The notes below the pieces were generated by a model. That model worked only from the letters and a program-made list of their open reading frames with translations. It made no database searches and had not been told where the DNA came from. DNA of 64,000 bases. It comes from Paenibacillus cymbidii (GTDB lineage: Bacteria > Bacillota > Bacilli > Paenibacillales > NBRC-103111). Numbering within the stretch: the stretch's first letter is position 1; every line of letters starts with the position of its first letter. The translations under genes and the position numbers were made by a program. The stretch covers positions 496,001-560,000 of the forward strand of contig NZ_SHLX01000001.1 in assembly GCF_004764705.1 (NCBI RefSeq). Reading direction: 5' to 3'. Below are positions 45,885 to 56,406 of this stretch, piece by piece.

Positions 45885-47297
45885 ATGATGAACGAGTCGC
45901 TGCATACGATCGACCATTTTGTCAAAGTAACCGTCTCCAGTGATAAACTGATGGCCCATATCAGCTTCGCGAACATTGAGGATACGTTTTCATGCACGGT
46001 CGAACAACTGGAAGCCGTATTGAAAGCGCAGCGAATCGTATACGGCATTCACCATGACAAGCTGGCCCAAATTGCCACAAATCCGAAAGACTATTTCGCC
46101 TCCGTCACGTTGGTTGCGAGCGGCGACAAGCCGGCGGACGGCGCAAACGGCGCCATCCGGCTCATCTTCGATCTGGACCGCAAGGACGGCAAACGGCCGA
46201 TGGAGCTGGAGGACGGTACGGTCGACTACAAGGAAGTCACGTCGCTCAGCAATGTTCGCAAAGGCGAAATGATTGCGGAGCGTTTCCTCGCCGAAGCCGG
46301 GACGTCGGGCAAAGCCGTCACCGGAGAAGATCTTCCGGCCAAAGCGGGCAAGGAAGCGCGGTTCAAGATCGGCAAAAACGTAGTGACCGACGGCGACGGG
46401 ATGAAGCTGTACGCGGCGATTGACGGCATGATCGTGAAGACGGACCGCGATAAAATCAATGTGTTTCCGATCTTCGAAGTGAATGGCGACATCGATTTTA
46501 ATGTCGGCAATATCGACTTTATCGGCAGTGTCATCGTGCGCGGAAGTGTGCTGAGCGGGTTCAAAATCAAAGCGTCCGGCGACATTCGCGTGACCGGCAG
46601 CGTGGAGGCGGCCGAACTCGACGCCGGCGGCTCGATCGACATCAGCGCCGGCATTCTCGGGCAGAACAAAGGGCTCGTCAAGGCGGGGCAAAATGTAAGA
46701 AGCTCGTTCATTCAGGACGCCAATGTCGAAGCGGGCGAAGACGTGATCGTCACGCAAAGCATTATGCATTCGAGCATTCGCGCCGGCCGCAATGTCACCT
46801 GTTACGGAACGAAAGGGCTTATTGTCGGCGGCGTCGTGCAGGCCGGGGAAAAAGTAACGGCACGCACATGCGGCAACTCGATGTCCACGAATACGGTCAT
46901 TGAAGTCGGCGTGCTGCCGAACCTGCGCATCGAGCTGCAGCAGCTGCGCCAGCAAATGCGCGCCCAGATGGAGAGCCTCGACAAGACGGAGAAGGCGCTG
47001 ACGCTGCTCGACCAGTTGGCCGCGGCGGGCCAACTGACGCCGGACAAAATCGCGATGCGCATCAAACTGTCGCATACGAAAAAACAGGCGCAGGAAGAGC
47101 AAACGTTAATGAAGGAACGCATCCTCGAAATTGAAAAATCGCTGGAGGATACGGAGAAAGCTTCGGTCGAAATTCATTCGGTCATTTACGGCGGCACGAA
47201 AATCGTGATCGGCCGTTATACCCGTTTCATCAAGGATACGACGCCGCGCGTTAAATTCCGTTTGTTCGAAGGCGATATCACTATGTTTACGCTGTAA
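45885..47297 (+). CDS. fapA: FapA family protein (DUF342)
   Basis: 470 residues. N-terminal region to about 60 with IDHFVKVTVSSDKLMAHIS, the FapA domain VSLSNVRKGEMIAERFLAEA-like block (LSNVRKGEMIAERF), then a beta-helix-like middle with repeated short strands (GDIDFNVGNIDFIGSVIVRG, ASGDIRVTGSVEAAELDAGG) and a coiled coil at about 345-430. DUF342/FapA proteins occur beside flagellar genes in many Bacillota and proteobacteria; function is not well defined. Start is the double ATG 45885/45888 after GAAGGAGGGATT. B. subtilis does not have it here, so it is an addition between sigD and swrB. Confidence 0.88.
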   Translation: MMNESLHTIDHFVKVTVSSDKLMAHISFANIEDTFSCTVEQLEAVLKAQRIVYGIHHDKLAQIATNPKDYFASVTLVASGDKPADGANGAIRLIFDLDRKDGKRPMELEDGTVDYKEVTSLSNVRKGEMIAERFLAEAGTSGKAVTGEDLPAKAGKEARFKIGKNVVTDGDGMKLYAAIDGMIVKTDRDKINVFPIFEVNGDIDFNVGNIDFIGSVIVRGSVLSGFKIKASGDIRVTGSVEAAELDAGGSIDISAGILGQNKGLVKAGQNVRSSFIQDANVEAGEDVIVTQSIMHSSIRAGRNVTCYGTKGLIVGGVVQAGEKVTARTCGNSMSTNTVIEVGVLPNLRIELQQLRQQMRAQMESLDKTEKALTLLDQLAAAGQLTPDKIAMRIKLSHTKKQAQEEQTLMKERILEIEKSLEDTEKASVEIHSVIYGGTKIVIGRYTRFIKDTTPRVKFRLFEGDITMFTL

Positions 47298-47323
47298 TGT
47301 AGAGTAAGCAAGGGAGTGATACG

Positions 47324-47653
47324 ATGAGCCTCAAATCGATTGACATGCAGCTGGCGGTGCAAAAGAATAATGAAGCTTCGATTCGCCAAAGCCAGCTTCT
47401 GCACAAGCCGGTGCTCGACCAGGAAATGGCCGGGGAAGCAAGCGCCAAGCAGGCGGAGCGCAGCCGCCAGCGCAGCGCCAAGGTGGGCGATCTCACCGGA
47501 CTGAAGGTGCGCGAGGACGGTTCTTCCAATAACGGCCAAGGCCGGGACGGGAAGCCGCGCGGTAAAGCCGGAACCCCGGCGAAAGCGGCGGACAAGACGG
47601 AACTGCCCGCCGACCATCCGTACAAAGGCCGACATATCGATTTGTCGTTGTGA
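47324..47653 (+). CDS. Small unknown protein of the fla/che operon tail
   Basis: 109 residues. Basic, helical N-terminus (SIDMQLAVQKNNEASIRQSQ), then a Gly/Lys/Ala-rich disordered centre, and a short conserved-looking end HPYKGRHIDLSL. The latter tail resembles other small proteins next to DUF342 genes, from memory and unverified. No membrane segment or signal. AAGGGAGTGATACG precedes the ATG. A GGCGGG/CCCGCC hairpin follows at 47656-47671 before the next gene. Function unknown. Confidence 0.72.
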   Translation: MSLKSIDMQLAVQKNNEASIRQSQLLHKPVLDQEMAGEASAKQAERSRQRSAKVGDLTGLKVREDGSSNNGQGRDGKPRGKAGTPAKAADKTELPADHPYKGRHIDLSL

Positions 47654-47681
47654 TGGGCGGGGTAACCCGCCGATTGGCGAA

Positions 47682-48293
47682 ATGGAAAGCGAGTGGGTGA
47701 TTCGTTTGCAGCCCTGGGTATATGTGGTTGTGCTTGGCCTCGTGTTCATCGTGTACGCGCGATTGCTGCCGGCCCGGGATCGTTCGGCTTCCACCGGCAT
47801 GGTGAAAGAAATCGAAGAAACGATGGAGCATTTCGCCGCGGAGTTGGAAGAAGAAAACAAGCAGCTGCTGCACTCTGTCGCGAAGATGAAGCAGGAGCAC
47901 GAACAACAAGTAAGCAAGCTCAGCGGCAAAATCGAGCAACTAGAGAAGATGAGTTACGATCTGTCGCAGGAATGGAAAAACCTGATGATCAGCAAACTGA
48001 ACGAAGCACCGGTTGCCGCCGCGATGCAAGCGGCAGCAGTCCAGTCGGAACGGCCGCAGCCGAAGCCGGAAGCGCCTGCGGCGCCGGTTCAGGCGAATGT
48101 GCCCGCCGCGCCAACGTCGCCGGAGCATGAAGCGGCTGTTTCGTCGAATCTGAGGGACCGGTTCCGCGGCTTGTTCGATATGTACGACCAAGGCAAATCG
48201 ACGGAGTACATTGCCAAGAAGCTGGGCCTGAACAAAGGCGAAGTCAGCTTGATCGTGCAACTGGCGAAGCAGGAGGAGCAAGGACGTGTTTAA
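47682..48293 (+). CDS. SwrB-like membrane coiled-coil protein (DUF6115-type)
   Basis: 203 residues. One membrane helix (about 10-27, WVYVVVLGLVFIVYARLL), a coiled coil about 42-105 (VKEIEETMEHFAAELEEENK), a Pro/Ala-rich linker (115-150), and a C-terminal helix-turn-helix-like block FDMYDQGKSTEYIAKKLGLNKGEVSLIVQL. In B. subtilis SwrB (YlxL) sits after sigD and helps complete the export apparatus; the C-terminal block matches the DUF6115 family. ATG 47682 has a weak ribosome site; GTG 47697 is an alternative. The 3' end overlaps the next gene. Confidence 0.8.
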   Translation: MESEWVIRLQPWVYVVVLGLVFIVYARLLPARDRSASTGMVKEIEETMEHFAAELEEENKQLLHSVAKMKQEHEQQVSKLSGKIEQLEKMSYDLSQEWKNLMISKLNEAPVAAAMQAAAVQSERPQPKPEAPAAPVQANVPAAPTSPEHEAAVSSNLRDRFRGLFDMYDQGKSTEYIAKKLGLNKGEVSLIVQLAKQEEQGRV

Positions 48294-49011
48294 AAACCGC
48301 ACGCTGATGACCGGCGTTGGCATCGGGCTGATGGCCGGCGCCATCTTGCTGAAGCTATTCGAGGTTGGGGCAGGCAGCAGCGCCGATTGGGACGAGAAGG
48401 AATTTATGCGGCAGGCGGAAGCGCACGGCTTGCAGGTGCATCAGGCCAGCGACAAGTTGTTTACCGAGGCCGAAGTGGAAGCGATGCGCAAAACCGGCGA
48501 CGGGACGAAAGCATCGGCTGCACCGACCGTATTGCCGTCTTCGTCTCCTGCGGCTTCCCCCGCTTCTACTCCCACGGCCACGCCCAAAGCGTCAACGCCC
48601 GCTACGCCAAACGCATCGGCAGCGGCCGCGCCAAGCTCGGCCGCTTCGCCAAGCGCCGTCGCCGCGGCGAAACCGTCCGCGCCAGCCGCCGGAGCAACAG
48701 CGGTTGCCGCGAGCCCCGCTCCTGCGGCAACGCCCGCCGGATCGGTTGCAGCAACGCCTGGCATAAGCGCGCCGTCCGCACCGGCAACCGCACAAGCGTC
48801 GCCGACGCCCATTTCGGTAACGATTCGGGAGGGGCTGATCTCGGCCGAAATCGTCGCGCTGCTGCAGCAGGCCGGCGTCGTCGTCGACGGCGCGCAGCTT
48901 GACGAAGCGATTCGCAAGCGGGAGCTGACGACCAAAATTTACAGCGGCACCTACTCTTTTGCGCCGAACACCAGCGTCGAACAAATCGTCGACATGCTGA
49001 CGACCCGCTGA
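48286..49011 (+). CDS. MltG/YceG-like protein lacking the catalytic domain
   Basis: 241 residues. N-terminal membrane helix at about 8-26 (MTGVGIGLMAGAILLKLF), an extracellular segment, a long Ala/Pro/Ser/Thr linker (about 70-165), and a C-terminal LysM-like domain ISVTIREGLISAEIVALLQ ... KIYSGTYSFAPNTSVEQIVDML. That last part resembles the N-terminal substrate-positioning region of endolytic transglycosylases MltG; the catalytic domain is absent. GTG 48286 overlaps the previous gene. As last gene of fla/che it may localise to peptidoglycan and aid basal-body passage through the wall (inference). Confidence 0.78.
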   Translation: MFKNRTLMTGVGIGLMAGAILLKLFEVGAGSSADWDEKEFMRQAEAHGLQVHQASDKLFTEAEVEAMRKTGDGTKASAAPTVLPSSSPAASPASTPTATPKASTPATPNASAAAAPSSAASPSAVAAAKPSAPAAGATAVAASPAPAATPAGSVAATPGISAPSAPATAQASPTPISVTIREGLISAEIVALLQQAGVVVDGAQLDEAIRKRELTTKIYSGTYSFAPNTSVEQIVDMLTTR

Positions 49012-49012
49012 A

Positions 49013-49048
49013 CGGACAGTCTTTTCCAGAGACTGTTCGTTTTTTGTA
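49013..49048 (+). terminator. Intrinsic terminator ending the fla/che operon
   Basis: CGGACAGTCT and AGACTGTTCG form a 10-bp stem around a 7-base loop, followed by TTTTTTGTATTT. It lies 1 base after the MltG-like gene and before the rpsB promoter. Confidence 0.9.
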
Positions 49049-49068
49049 TTTCTTGTCGCTGACGGCAG

Positions 49069-49098
49069 TTGCGCGGCAAAAGGCAGATGTGGTATAGT
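49069..49098 (+). promoter_or_regulatory. Sigma-A type promoter for rpsB
   Basis: TTGCGC, an 18-base spacer and TATAGT with an upstream TG (TGGTATAGT) form a sigma-A promoter. The leader to rpsB is about 125 bases and holds CTTGCC-GTTC-GGCAAG and a CGCG-flanked structure at 49131-49175, a possible S2 autoregulatory leader, but the fold was not computed. Confidence 0.65.
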
Positions 49099-49230
49099 AG
49101 ATGACGGTGTTAAAAACACACGACCGTTTAATTCGCGCGAGGGTGCTTGCCGTTCGGCAAGTTTCGCGTTTGAAGATGCGAACGGCGGAGGGTAACACAA
49201 AAACCACAACGGTAGAGGAGGTGTGTGAAG

Positions 49231-49929
49231 ATGGCAGTTATTTCCATGAAACAGTTGCTCGAGGCAGGGGTGCACTTCGGTCACCAAACCCGCCGCTGGA
49301 ACCCGAAAATGGACAAATACATCTTCACCGAAAGAAACGGCATTTACATTATCGACCTGCAGAAGACTGTGAAGAAGGTCGAAGAGGCGTACAACTTCGT
49401 GAAATCGGTCGCGGCAGAGAACGGCACGTTCCTGTTCGTCGGCACGAAGAAACAAGCGCAAGATTCCGTAGCCGAAGAAGCAGCGCGCTGCGGCATGCAC
49501 TACATCAACCAACGCTGGCTCGGCGGTACGCTGACCAACTTCCAAACGATCCAGAAGCGGATCGATCGTCTCCACACGCTGGAGCGTTGGGAAGAAGACG
49601 GCACATTCGCCGTTCTCCCGAAGAAAGAAGTCATCATTCTCCGCAAGGAGAAGGAGCGTCTGGAGAAATTCCTCGGCGGCATCAAAAACATGAAGCGTCT
49701 CCCGAGCGCGCTGTTCGTCATCGATCCGCGCAAAGAACGCATCGCCGTCGCCGAAGCGCGCAAGCTGAACATCCCGATCGTCGGCATCGTCGACACGAAC
49801 TGCGATCCGGACGAAATCGACTACGTCATTCCCGGCAACGATGACGCCATCCGCGCCGTTAAATTGCTCACTGCCAAGATGGCCGACGCTATCGTGGAAG
49901 CTCATCAGGGCGAACAAACGACAGCTTAA
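49231..49929 (+). CDS. rpsB: 30S ribosomal protein S2
   Basis: Small-subunit protein of the 16S platform region. 232 residues beginning [23 protein letters not shown], nearly identical in order to B. subtilis S2, with [20 protein letters not shown] and [29 protein letters not shown] is 7-8 bases before ATG 49231; the earlier in-frame start at 49225 is less likely. It is followed by a hairpin-T-tract before tsf. Confidence 0.98.
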   Translation: MAVISMKQLLEAGVHFGHQTRRWNPKMDKYIFTERNGIYIIDLQKTVKKVEEAYNFVKSVAAENGTFLFVGTKKQAQDSVAEEAARCGMHYINQRWLGGTLTNFQTIQKRIDRLHTLERWEEDGTFAVLPKKEVIILRKEKERLEKFLGGIKNMKRLPSALFVIDPRKERIAVAEARKLNIPIVGIVDTNCDPDEIDYVIPGNDDAIRAVKLLTAKMADAIVEAHQGEQTTA

Positions 49930-49942
49930 TGCTTGCTAGTCC

Positions 49943-49989
49943 AAAGGGTGGGTGGAAGGGTTGATTACCGATCCTCCCGCCCTTTTTTT
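49943..49989 (+). terminator. Terminator or attenuator between rpsB and tsf
   Basis: AAAGGGTGGGTGGA pairs with TCCTCCCGCCCTTT (one mismatch, one G-U) around a 15-base loop and runs into seven Ts. It probably lowers rpsB-to-tsf read-through; no separate tsf promoter is obvious. Confidence 0.85.
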
Positions 49990-50050
49990 GAAGTTTACGA
50001 CCTTTACTTAAGCGGCGAAAAGGACAATATTTCCGAGGAGGAATGCGAAT

Positions 50051-51515
<1,465 letters not shown>

Positions 51516-51518
51516 GCG

Positions 51519-52076
51519 ATGCCGCAATCGGTGAAACGAAGTGCAGAAGACCGGATGGACAAAGCGTTGTCCGCACTGAAGAGGGAGCTGGCGACGCTGC
51601 GCGCCGGCCGTGCGACGCCGTCGTTGCTCGATCGGGTGCAAGTGGAATACTACGGCGCGATGACGCCGGTCAACCAGCTCGCCAATATCAACACGCCCGA
51701 CTCGCGCACGCTGATGATTCAGCCATGGGACAAATCGTCGATGAGCGCGATCGAAAAGGCGATTATGAAATCCGATCTCGGGCTGACGCCTTCGAACGAC
51801 GGCAGCACGATCCGGATTGTCATTCCTGCGCTCACCGAAGAGCGCCGTTCCGATCTGGTGAAGATGACGCGCAAGTTTGGCGAAGAAGCGAAGGTTGCCG
51901 TGCGCAACGTTCGCCGCGACGCCAACGACGAAATCAAGAAGCTGGAGAAATCCGCCGGCTTGTCCGAAGACGAGTCGCGCCGCCATCAGGACGACATCCA
52001 GAAGGCGACGGACAAATTTATTGCGGAAGTGGACAAGACGCTGGCCGCCAAAGAGAAAGAGATTATGGAAGTATAA
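51519..52076 (+). CDS. frr: Ribosome recycling factor
   Basis: Splits post-termination ribosomes with EF-G. 185 residues with the three-helix-bundle signatures [36 protein letters not shown], and [33 protein letters not shown] lies at the pyrH end before ATG 51519, so the two are coupled. Confidence 0.98.
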   Translation: MPQSVKRSAEDRMDKALSALKRELATLRAGRATPSLLDRVQVEYYGAMTPVNQLANINTPDSRTLMIQPWDKSSMSAIEKAIMKSDLGLTPSNDGSTIRIVIPALTEERRSDLVKMTRKFGEEAKVAVRNVRRDANDEIKKLEKSAGLSEDESRRHQDDIQKATDKFIAEVDKTLAAKEKEIMEV

Positions 52077-52233
52077 CGGTCCCGGCAGCCCCCGAGGGCG
52101 CATGGGCCGTTCGGCAGCGGGTGCGGTGTTTAAGCTGCGACCCTTTGCCGGACGGCCGAAGGCTTGCGCGCAAGGGGGCTTATCTTTTTCCGACAGACGA
52201 ATCGGATGTGGGGGATTGTGGGATGAGCGTACG

Positions 52234-52983
52234 ATGAAATGGTTTGGGAACAGGGCAAAGGTAGCTCCCGGGCTGCCGATTGCGGATAATGTGCCGAAGC
52301 ATATCGCCATCATTATGGACGGCAACGGCCGCTGGGCTAAGAAGCGCGGGTTGCCGCGCATCGCCGGCCACCATGCCGGCATGAAAACAGTGAAAAAAAT
52401 TACGATCGCCGCCGACCGGATCGGCGTCGACGTGTTAACCATGTATGCGTTCTCGACGGAAAATTGGAAGCGGCCGCGCGAAGAAGTCGATTTCCTGATG
52501 AAGCTGCCGCAGGAGTTTCTGTCGATCGAGCTCGACGAGTTGATCGAAAAAAACGTCCAGGTGCGGATGACCGGCTGGCGCGAAGAGCTGCCCGAGCATA
52601 CGCTGCGGGCGGTCGAACAGGCCGTCGAGAAGACGAAGCACAATACCGGACTTATTCTCAATTTTGCGCTCAATTATGGCAGCCGCAAAGAGATGATCGA
52701 CGGCATCAAAGCGATGATGGCCGATGTGCAGCGCGGTTCGCTCGATCCGAACGCGATCGACGAACGGCTGTTCGACAGCTATTTGCAGACGGCGGGGCTT
52801 CCCGATCCCGATCTGCTGATTCGCACGAGCGGCGAGCTTCGGCTGAGCAATTTTATGCTGTGGCAGCTCGCTTATTCGGAGTTTTGGTTTACGGAAAAAT
52901 ATTGGCCGGAATTCAGCGAAGAAATGTTCTACGACGCGGTTCGCGAGTACCAGCGCCGCGCGCGGCGCTACGGCGGTTTGTAG
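52234..52983 (+). CDS. uppS: Undecaprenyl diphosphate synthase
   Basis: Makes the C55 lipid carrier for peptidoglycan and teichoic acids by cis-prenyl addition. 249 residues with KHIAIIMDGNGRWAKKRG (catalytic D29), HHAGMKTVKKI, LTMYAFSTENWKRP and DLLIRTSGELRLSNF. ATG 52234 is the first ATG consistent with homology; its ribosome site (GGGATGAG) is weak. The 157-base gap after frr holds a CTTGCGCGCAAG palindrome (52164-52175) and other GC hairpins but no gene. Confidence 0.97.
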   Translation: MKWFGNRAKVAPGLPIADNVPKHIAIIMDGNGRWAKKRGLPRIAGHHAGMKTVKKITIAADRIGVDVLTMYAFSTENWKRPREEVDFLMKLPQEFLSIELDELIEKNVQVRMTGWREELPEHTLRAVEQAVEKTKHNTGLILNFALNYGSRKEMIDGIKAMMADVQRGSLDPNAIDERLFDSYLQTAGLPDPDLLIRTSGELRLSNFMLWQLAYSEFWFTEKYWPEFSEEMFYDAVREYQRRARRYGGL

Positions 52984-52999
52984 TTGGGAGGAAGCGGAT

Positions 53000-53791
53000 T
53001 TGAAGCAGCGCATTGTATCGGGTGTTATTGCGGCGGCGGTTTTTATTACGCTGCTCATACTGGGCGGCGCCTGGTTTGAGTGGCTCATGTTCGCGCTCGC
53101 GGTCATCGGCTTCGACGAATACCGCAAAATGAACGGACTTGCCCGCGGCTCGCTCGTTTCGCTGGCCGGCTTTGCCGGCGTCATCATGCTCACGGCGCCT
53201 GTCATTCCGCTGTGGGACGAATTATCCGTCATGGCGTTTGTTTGGCTGGCGCTGTTTGTGCTGCTGGCGCTGACGGTCATCACCAAAAATGCGGTCACGA
53301 TCGACCAGGCCGGTTATGTGCTGCTGGGCATCCTGTACGTCGGGTTCGGCTTTCACTATATGGCCGAGACGCGTGTGCTGGAGCCGGACGGGCTGTTCTG
53401 GACGCTGCTCGTGTTTTTTTGCATCTGGATTACCGATTCGGGCGCCTACTTCACCGGCTACGCGTTCGGCAGAACGAAGCTGTGGCCGGCGATCAGCCCG
53501 AACAAAACGGTGGAAGGCGCCATCGGCGGGCTGGTGCTGTCGATCGTTGTGGCGCTCATTTTCGCCATTACCCGGGACGATCTGCTGTCGATCCCGCAGG
53601 CGATTGTGCTTGGCGGCGCGATCGGCATTGTCGGGCAGTTCGGCGATTTGATGCAATCGGCTTACAAGCGGGTCAAAGGCATCAAAGATTCCGGCAGCCT
53701 CATGCCCGGCCACGGCGGCGTCCTGGACCGGACGGATAGTTGGATTATTGTGTTTCCGTTTTTACATATGGTTGCGCTGCTGCCCCACTGA
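53000..53791 (+). CDS. cdsA: Phosphatidate cytidylyltransferase
   Basis: Makes CDP-diacylglycerol for phospholipid synthesis. 263 residues, seven to eight membrane helices, with the CDP-alcohol signature [20 protein letters not shown] followed by GVLDRTDS near the C-terminus. Start is TTG 53000 with GGGAGGAAG; there is no closer ATG. It lies between uppS and dxr, as in most Bacillota. Confidence 0.97.
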   Translation: MKQRIVSGVIAAAVFITLLILGGAWFEWLMFALAVIGFDEYRKMNGLARGSLVSLAGFAGVIMLTAPVIPLWDELSVMAFVWLALFVLLALTVITKNAVTIDQAGYVLLGILYVGFGFHYMAETRVLEPDGLFWTLLVFFCIWITDSGAYFTGYAFGRTKLWPAISPNKTVEGAIGGLVLSIVVALIFAITRDDLLSIPQAIVLGGAIGIVGQFGDLMQSAYKRVKGIKDSGSLMPGHGGVLDRTDSWIIVFPFLHMVALLPH

Positions 53792-53823
53792 TGGGCCGGC
53801 TGCGGCAAACGGAGGTTACGGGG

Positions 53824-54975
53824 ATGGCGAAACGCATTGCGCTGCTCGGCTCGACGGGCTCGATCGGCACCCAAACGCTGGATGTGATTGCGCACGACCC
53901 GGAGCGGTACGACGTCGTTGGCTTGTCCGCAGGCACAAACGTAGCGCTGCTGCTGGAGCAGGTCAAACAGTTCCGCCCGGGTGTTGTGTCGGTGGCAACG
54001 AAGGAGCTGGCCGATGAGCTGCGGCCGTTGCTTCCCGCCGGCACGCGCGTGTTGTACGGCGACGAAGGAGCCGCCGAAGTGGCGGCCGGTACCGGCGCCG
54101 ATATGGTAGTGACGGCGGTGATGGGCAGCCGCGGATTGAAGCCGGCGCTGGCGGCCATCGAAGCGGGCATTACGATCGGCCTGGCGAACAAGGAAACGCT
54201 CATCAGCGCCGGTCATCTGGTCACGGCGGCGGCCAAGCGCCGCGGCGTTTGCCTGCTGCCGATCGACAGCGAGCATTCGGCGATATTTCAATGTTTGAAC
54301 GGCGAATCGCGCGACGATGTGGCCCGCCTTACGATCACCGCTTCCGGCGGTTCGTTCCGCGACCGCACGCGGGAGCAGCTCGCCGGTGTAACGGTAGCGG
54401 AGGCGCTGCGCCACCCGAACTGGTCGATGGGCGCCAAAATTACGATCGATTCCGCCACGATGGTCAACAAAGGGCTGGAAGTGATCGAAGCGCACTGGCT
54501 CTTCGATATGCCGTACGAACAAATCGACGTGCTGCTGCACCCCGAAAGCATCATTCACTCCATGGTCGAGTTTGTCGACAACAGCGTCATCGCGCAGCTT
54601 GGCAACCCCGACATGCGGGTGCCGATCCAATACGCGCTCACCTATCCGCAGCGATTCCCGACGCCGACGAAACGGCTCGATTTGGCCGCTGCGGGCCGGC
54701 TTCATTTTGCCCCGATGGATATGGTGCGGTTTCCTTGCCTGCGCCTCGCGTTCGAATGCGGCAAGGGCGGCGGCACGCTGCCGACCGTTTACAGCGCGGC
54801 GAACGAAGTGGCGGTGGCGCGATTCCTGGGCGGAGAGATCGAGTTTCTGGCGATCGAAGCGATCATCGAAACGGCGCTGGAGCGGCACGAGCGGCTGGCC
54901 GATCCGGACCTCGAGCAGATCGCGTACGCCGACAATTGGGCGCGCGAGCTGGCCGCGTCGCTGTATACGGCATAA
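53824..54975 (+). CDS. dxr: 1-deoxy-D-xylulose 5-phosphate reductoisomerase
   Basis: First committed step of the MEP isoprenoid pathway, making 2-C-methylerythritol 4-phosphate with NADPH. 383 residues, the same as B. subtilis. NADPH fingerprint [17 protein letters not shown], then [33 protein letters not shown] and [13 protein letters not shown]. Start ATG 53824 has GGAGGTT 8 bases before; ATG 53791 is in frame with no homology upstream of the fingerprint. It feeds UppS with isoprenoid precursors. Confidence 0.98.
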   Translation: MAKRIALLGSTGSIGTQTLDVIAHDPERYDVVGLSAGTNVALLLEQVKQFRPGVVSVATKELADELRPLLPAGTRVLYGDEGAAEVAAGTGADMVVTAVMGSRGLKPALAAIEAGITIGLANKETLISAGHLVTAAAKRRGVCLLPIDSEHSAIFQCLNGESRDDVARLTITASGGSFRDRTREQLAGVTVAEALRHPNWSMGAKITIDSATMVNKGLEVIEAHWLFDMPYEQIDVLLHPESIIHSMVEFVDNSVIAQLGNPDMRVPIQYALTYPQRFPTPTKRLDLAAAGRLHFAPMDMVRFPCLRLAFECGKGGGTLPTVYSAANEVAVARFLGGEIEFLAIEAIIETALERHERLADPDLEQIAYADNWARELAASLYTA

Positions 54976-55136
54976 TCGGCGCTGCGTGGCATATACCTTC
55001 ATACTAGCATCGGCATGAGGTCGGGTCAGGCTTGCTTGTGCAAGGAGCCGAAAAAATGGTAAGCTTAATGATGACCGTCCCCGAGTTTTCGCTACCGGCG
55101 AAAAAGCATGCTCATCCGGTTTAGGAGGTACAGCCC

Positions 55137-56396
55137 TTGTTTTCGCTGCAAAATGTGATTCAGATTGTGCTCATGTTTTTCGTGCTCGTAACGTTGCACG
55201 AGTGGGGACATTATTACTTCGCCAAACGGGCGGGGATATTGGTTCGCGAATTTGCGATCGGCTTCGGGCCGAAGCTGTTTTCGTATAAAAAAGGGGAAAC
55301 CCGCTACACGCTGCGCCTGCTGCCGATCGGCGGGTTCGTGCGCATGGCCGGCGAAGACCCGGAAATCGTGCAAGTGTCGCCCGGTCAGACGGTAGCGCTG
55401 CAGCTCGACCGTTCGGGCGTCGTGTCGCATCTGTATCTCGATCAGCTCGACTTGCGCTCGAATGTCGTCATCGGCGAAGTGCGCCAGCTTGATCTGGAAC
55501 GCGAGCTTCACGTCAGCCTCGACGTCGACGGCGAAGCGATTCGTTACCCGGTTCATCCGCAGGCGCTGATGGTGACCAAAGGGCGCGAAACGCAAATTGC
55601 GCCGCTCGACCGCCAGTTCGGCAGCAAGACGGTCGGTCAGCGAGCGCTGGCGATATTTGCCGGTCCGGTGATGAATTTCCTGCTCGCCTTTGTGCTGTTC
55701 CTGATCGCCATGTTCATGCACGGCATTCCGCAGCAGATCAAGCTGGACAGCGTGTCGGCCGGATCGCCAGCGGAGCAGGCGGGGCTGAAGGCAGGCGATA
55801 TCATCAAGGAAATCAACGATGTCGAGATCGGCGCCGACTCCGGCAAAATCGTCACCGAAATCCAGAAATCGGCCGACCGGTCGATGCGCTGGATCATCGA
55901 ACGCGGCGGCGAACAGCGCCAGGTGCAAATGACGCCGATGTTGAAAGACGGCGCGCTGATTGTCGGGATCCGGATGGATTCGATCAACCGCAAAGCCACG
56001 TTCGGCGAAGGAGTAACCGGCGCGTGGGACAGCATGGTCGGCACGACGAAGAACATTTTTCTCGGGTTCAAGATGATCGTCACCGGCAACTTCAAGCTTG
56101 ACGATCTCGGCGGACCGATCCGGATTGTCGAAGTGTCCAACGAATTTGCCGATCTTGGGCTGAAATACATGATCGCATTTTCCGGCTCGCTCAGCTTGTA
56201 TCTGGGCATCTTCAACTTGTTGCCGATTCCGGCGCTTGACGGCAGCCGGCTCGTGTTTCTCGGCTACGAGGCGGTTCGCGGCCGGCCGGTCGATCCGCAG
56301 CGGGAGAGCATGGTGCATTTCATCGGCTTCGCGCTGCTTATGCTGGTCATGCTTGCGGTGACGTACAACGATATTTTACGACTCGTAAAGGGGTAG
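55137..56396 (+). CDS. rseP: Site-2 intramembrane metalloprotease RseP (RasP)
   Basis: Cleaves transmembrane segments of anti-sigma factors and signal-peptide remnants. 419 residues: first helix with zinc motif HEWGH (H21, E22, H25), a PDZ-like segment at about 200-230 (VSAGSPAEQAGLKAGDIIKE), and a late helix with the third zinc ligand motif LPIPALDGSRL. TTG 55137 has TAGGAGGT. The 161-base gap before it has only a weak GGCTTGC/GCAAGGAGCC hairpin. In Bacillus this is RasP (YluC). Confidence 0.96.
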   Translation: MFSLQNVIQIVLMFFVLVTLHEWGHYYFAKRAGILVREFAIGFGPKLFSYKKGETRYTLRLLPIGGFVRMAGEDPEIVQVSPGQTVALQLDRSGVVSHLYLDQLDLRSNVVIGEVRQLDLERELHVSLDVDGEAIRYPVHPQALMVTKGRETQIAPLDRQFGSKTVGQRALAIFAGPVMNFLLAFVLFLIAMFMHGIPQQIKLDSVSAGSPAEQAGLKAGDIIKEINDVEIGADSGKIVTEIQKSADRSMRWIIERGGEQRQVQMTPMLKDGALIVGIRMDSINRKATFGEGVTGAWDSMVGTTKNIFLGFKMIVTGNFKLDDLGGPIRIVEVSNEFADLGLKYMIAFSGSLSLYLGIFNLLPIPALDGSRLVFLGYEAVRGRPVDPQRESMVHFIGFALLMLVMLAVTYNDILRLVKG

Positions 56397-56406
56397 AGAT
56401 CAGGCG

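Noticed and set aside
52090..52195. Long-range AGCCCCC/GGGGGCTT terminator between frr and uppS
   Set aside because: Arms are 80 bases apart and the following T-run is interrupted; weaker than the other terminators here.
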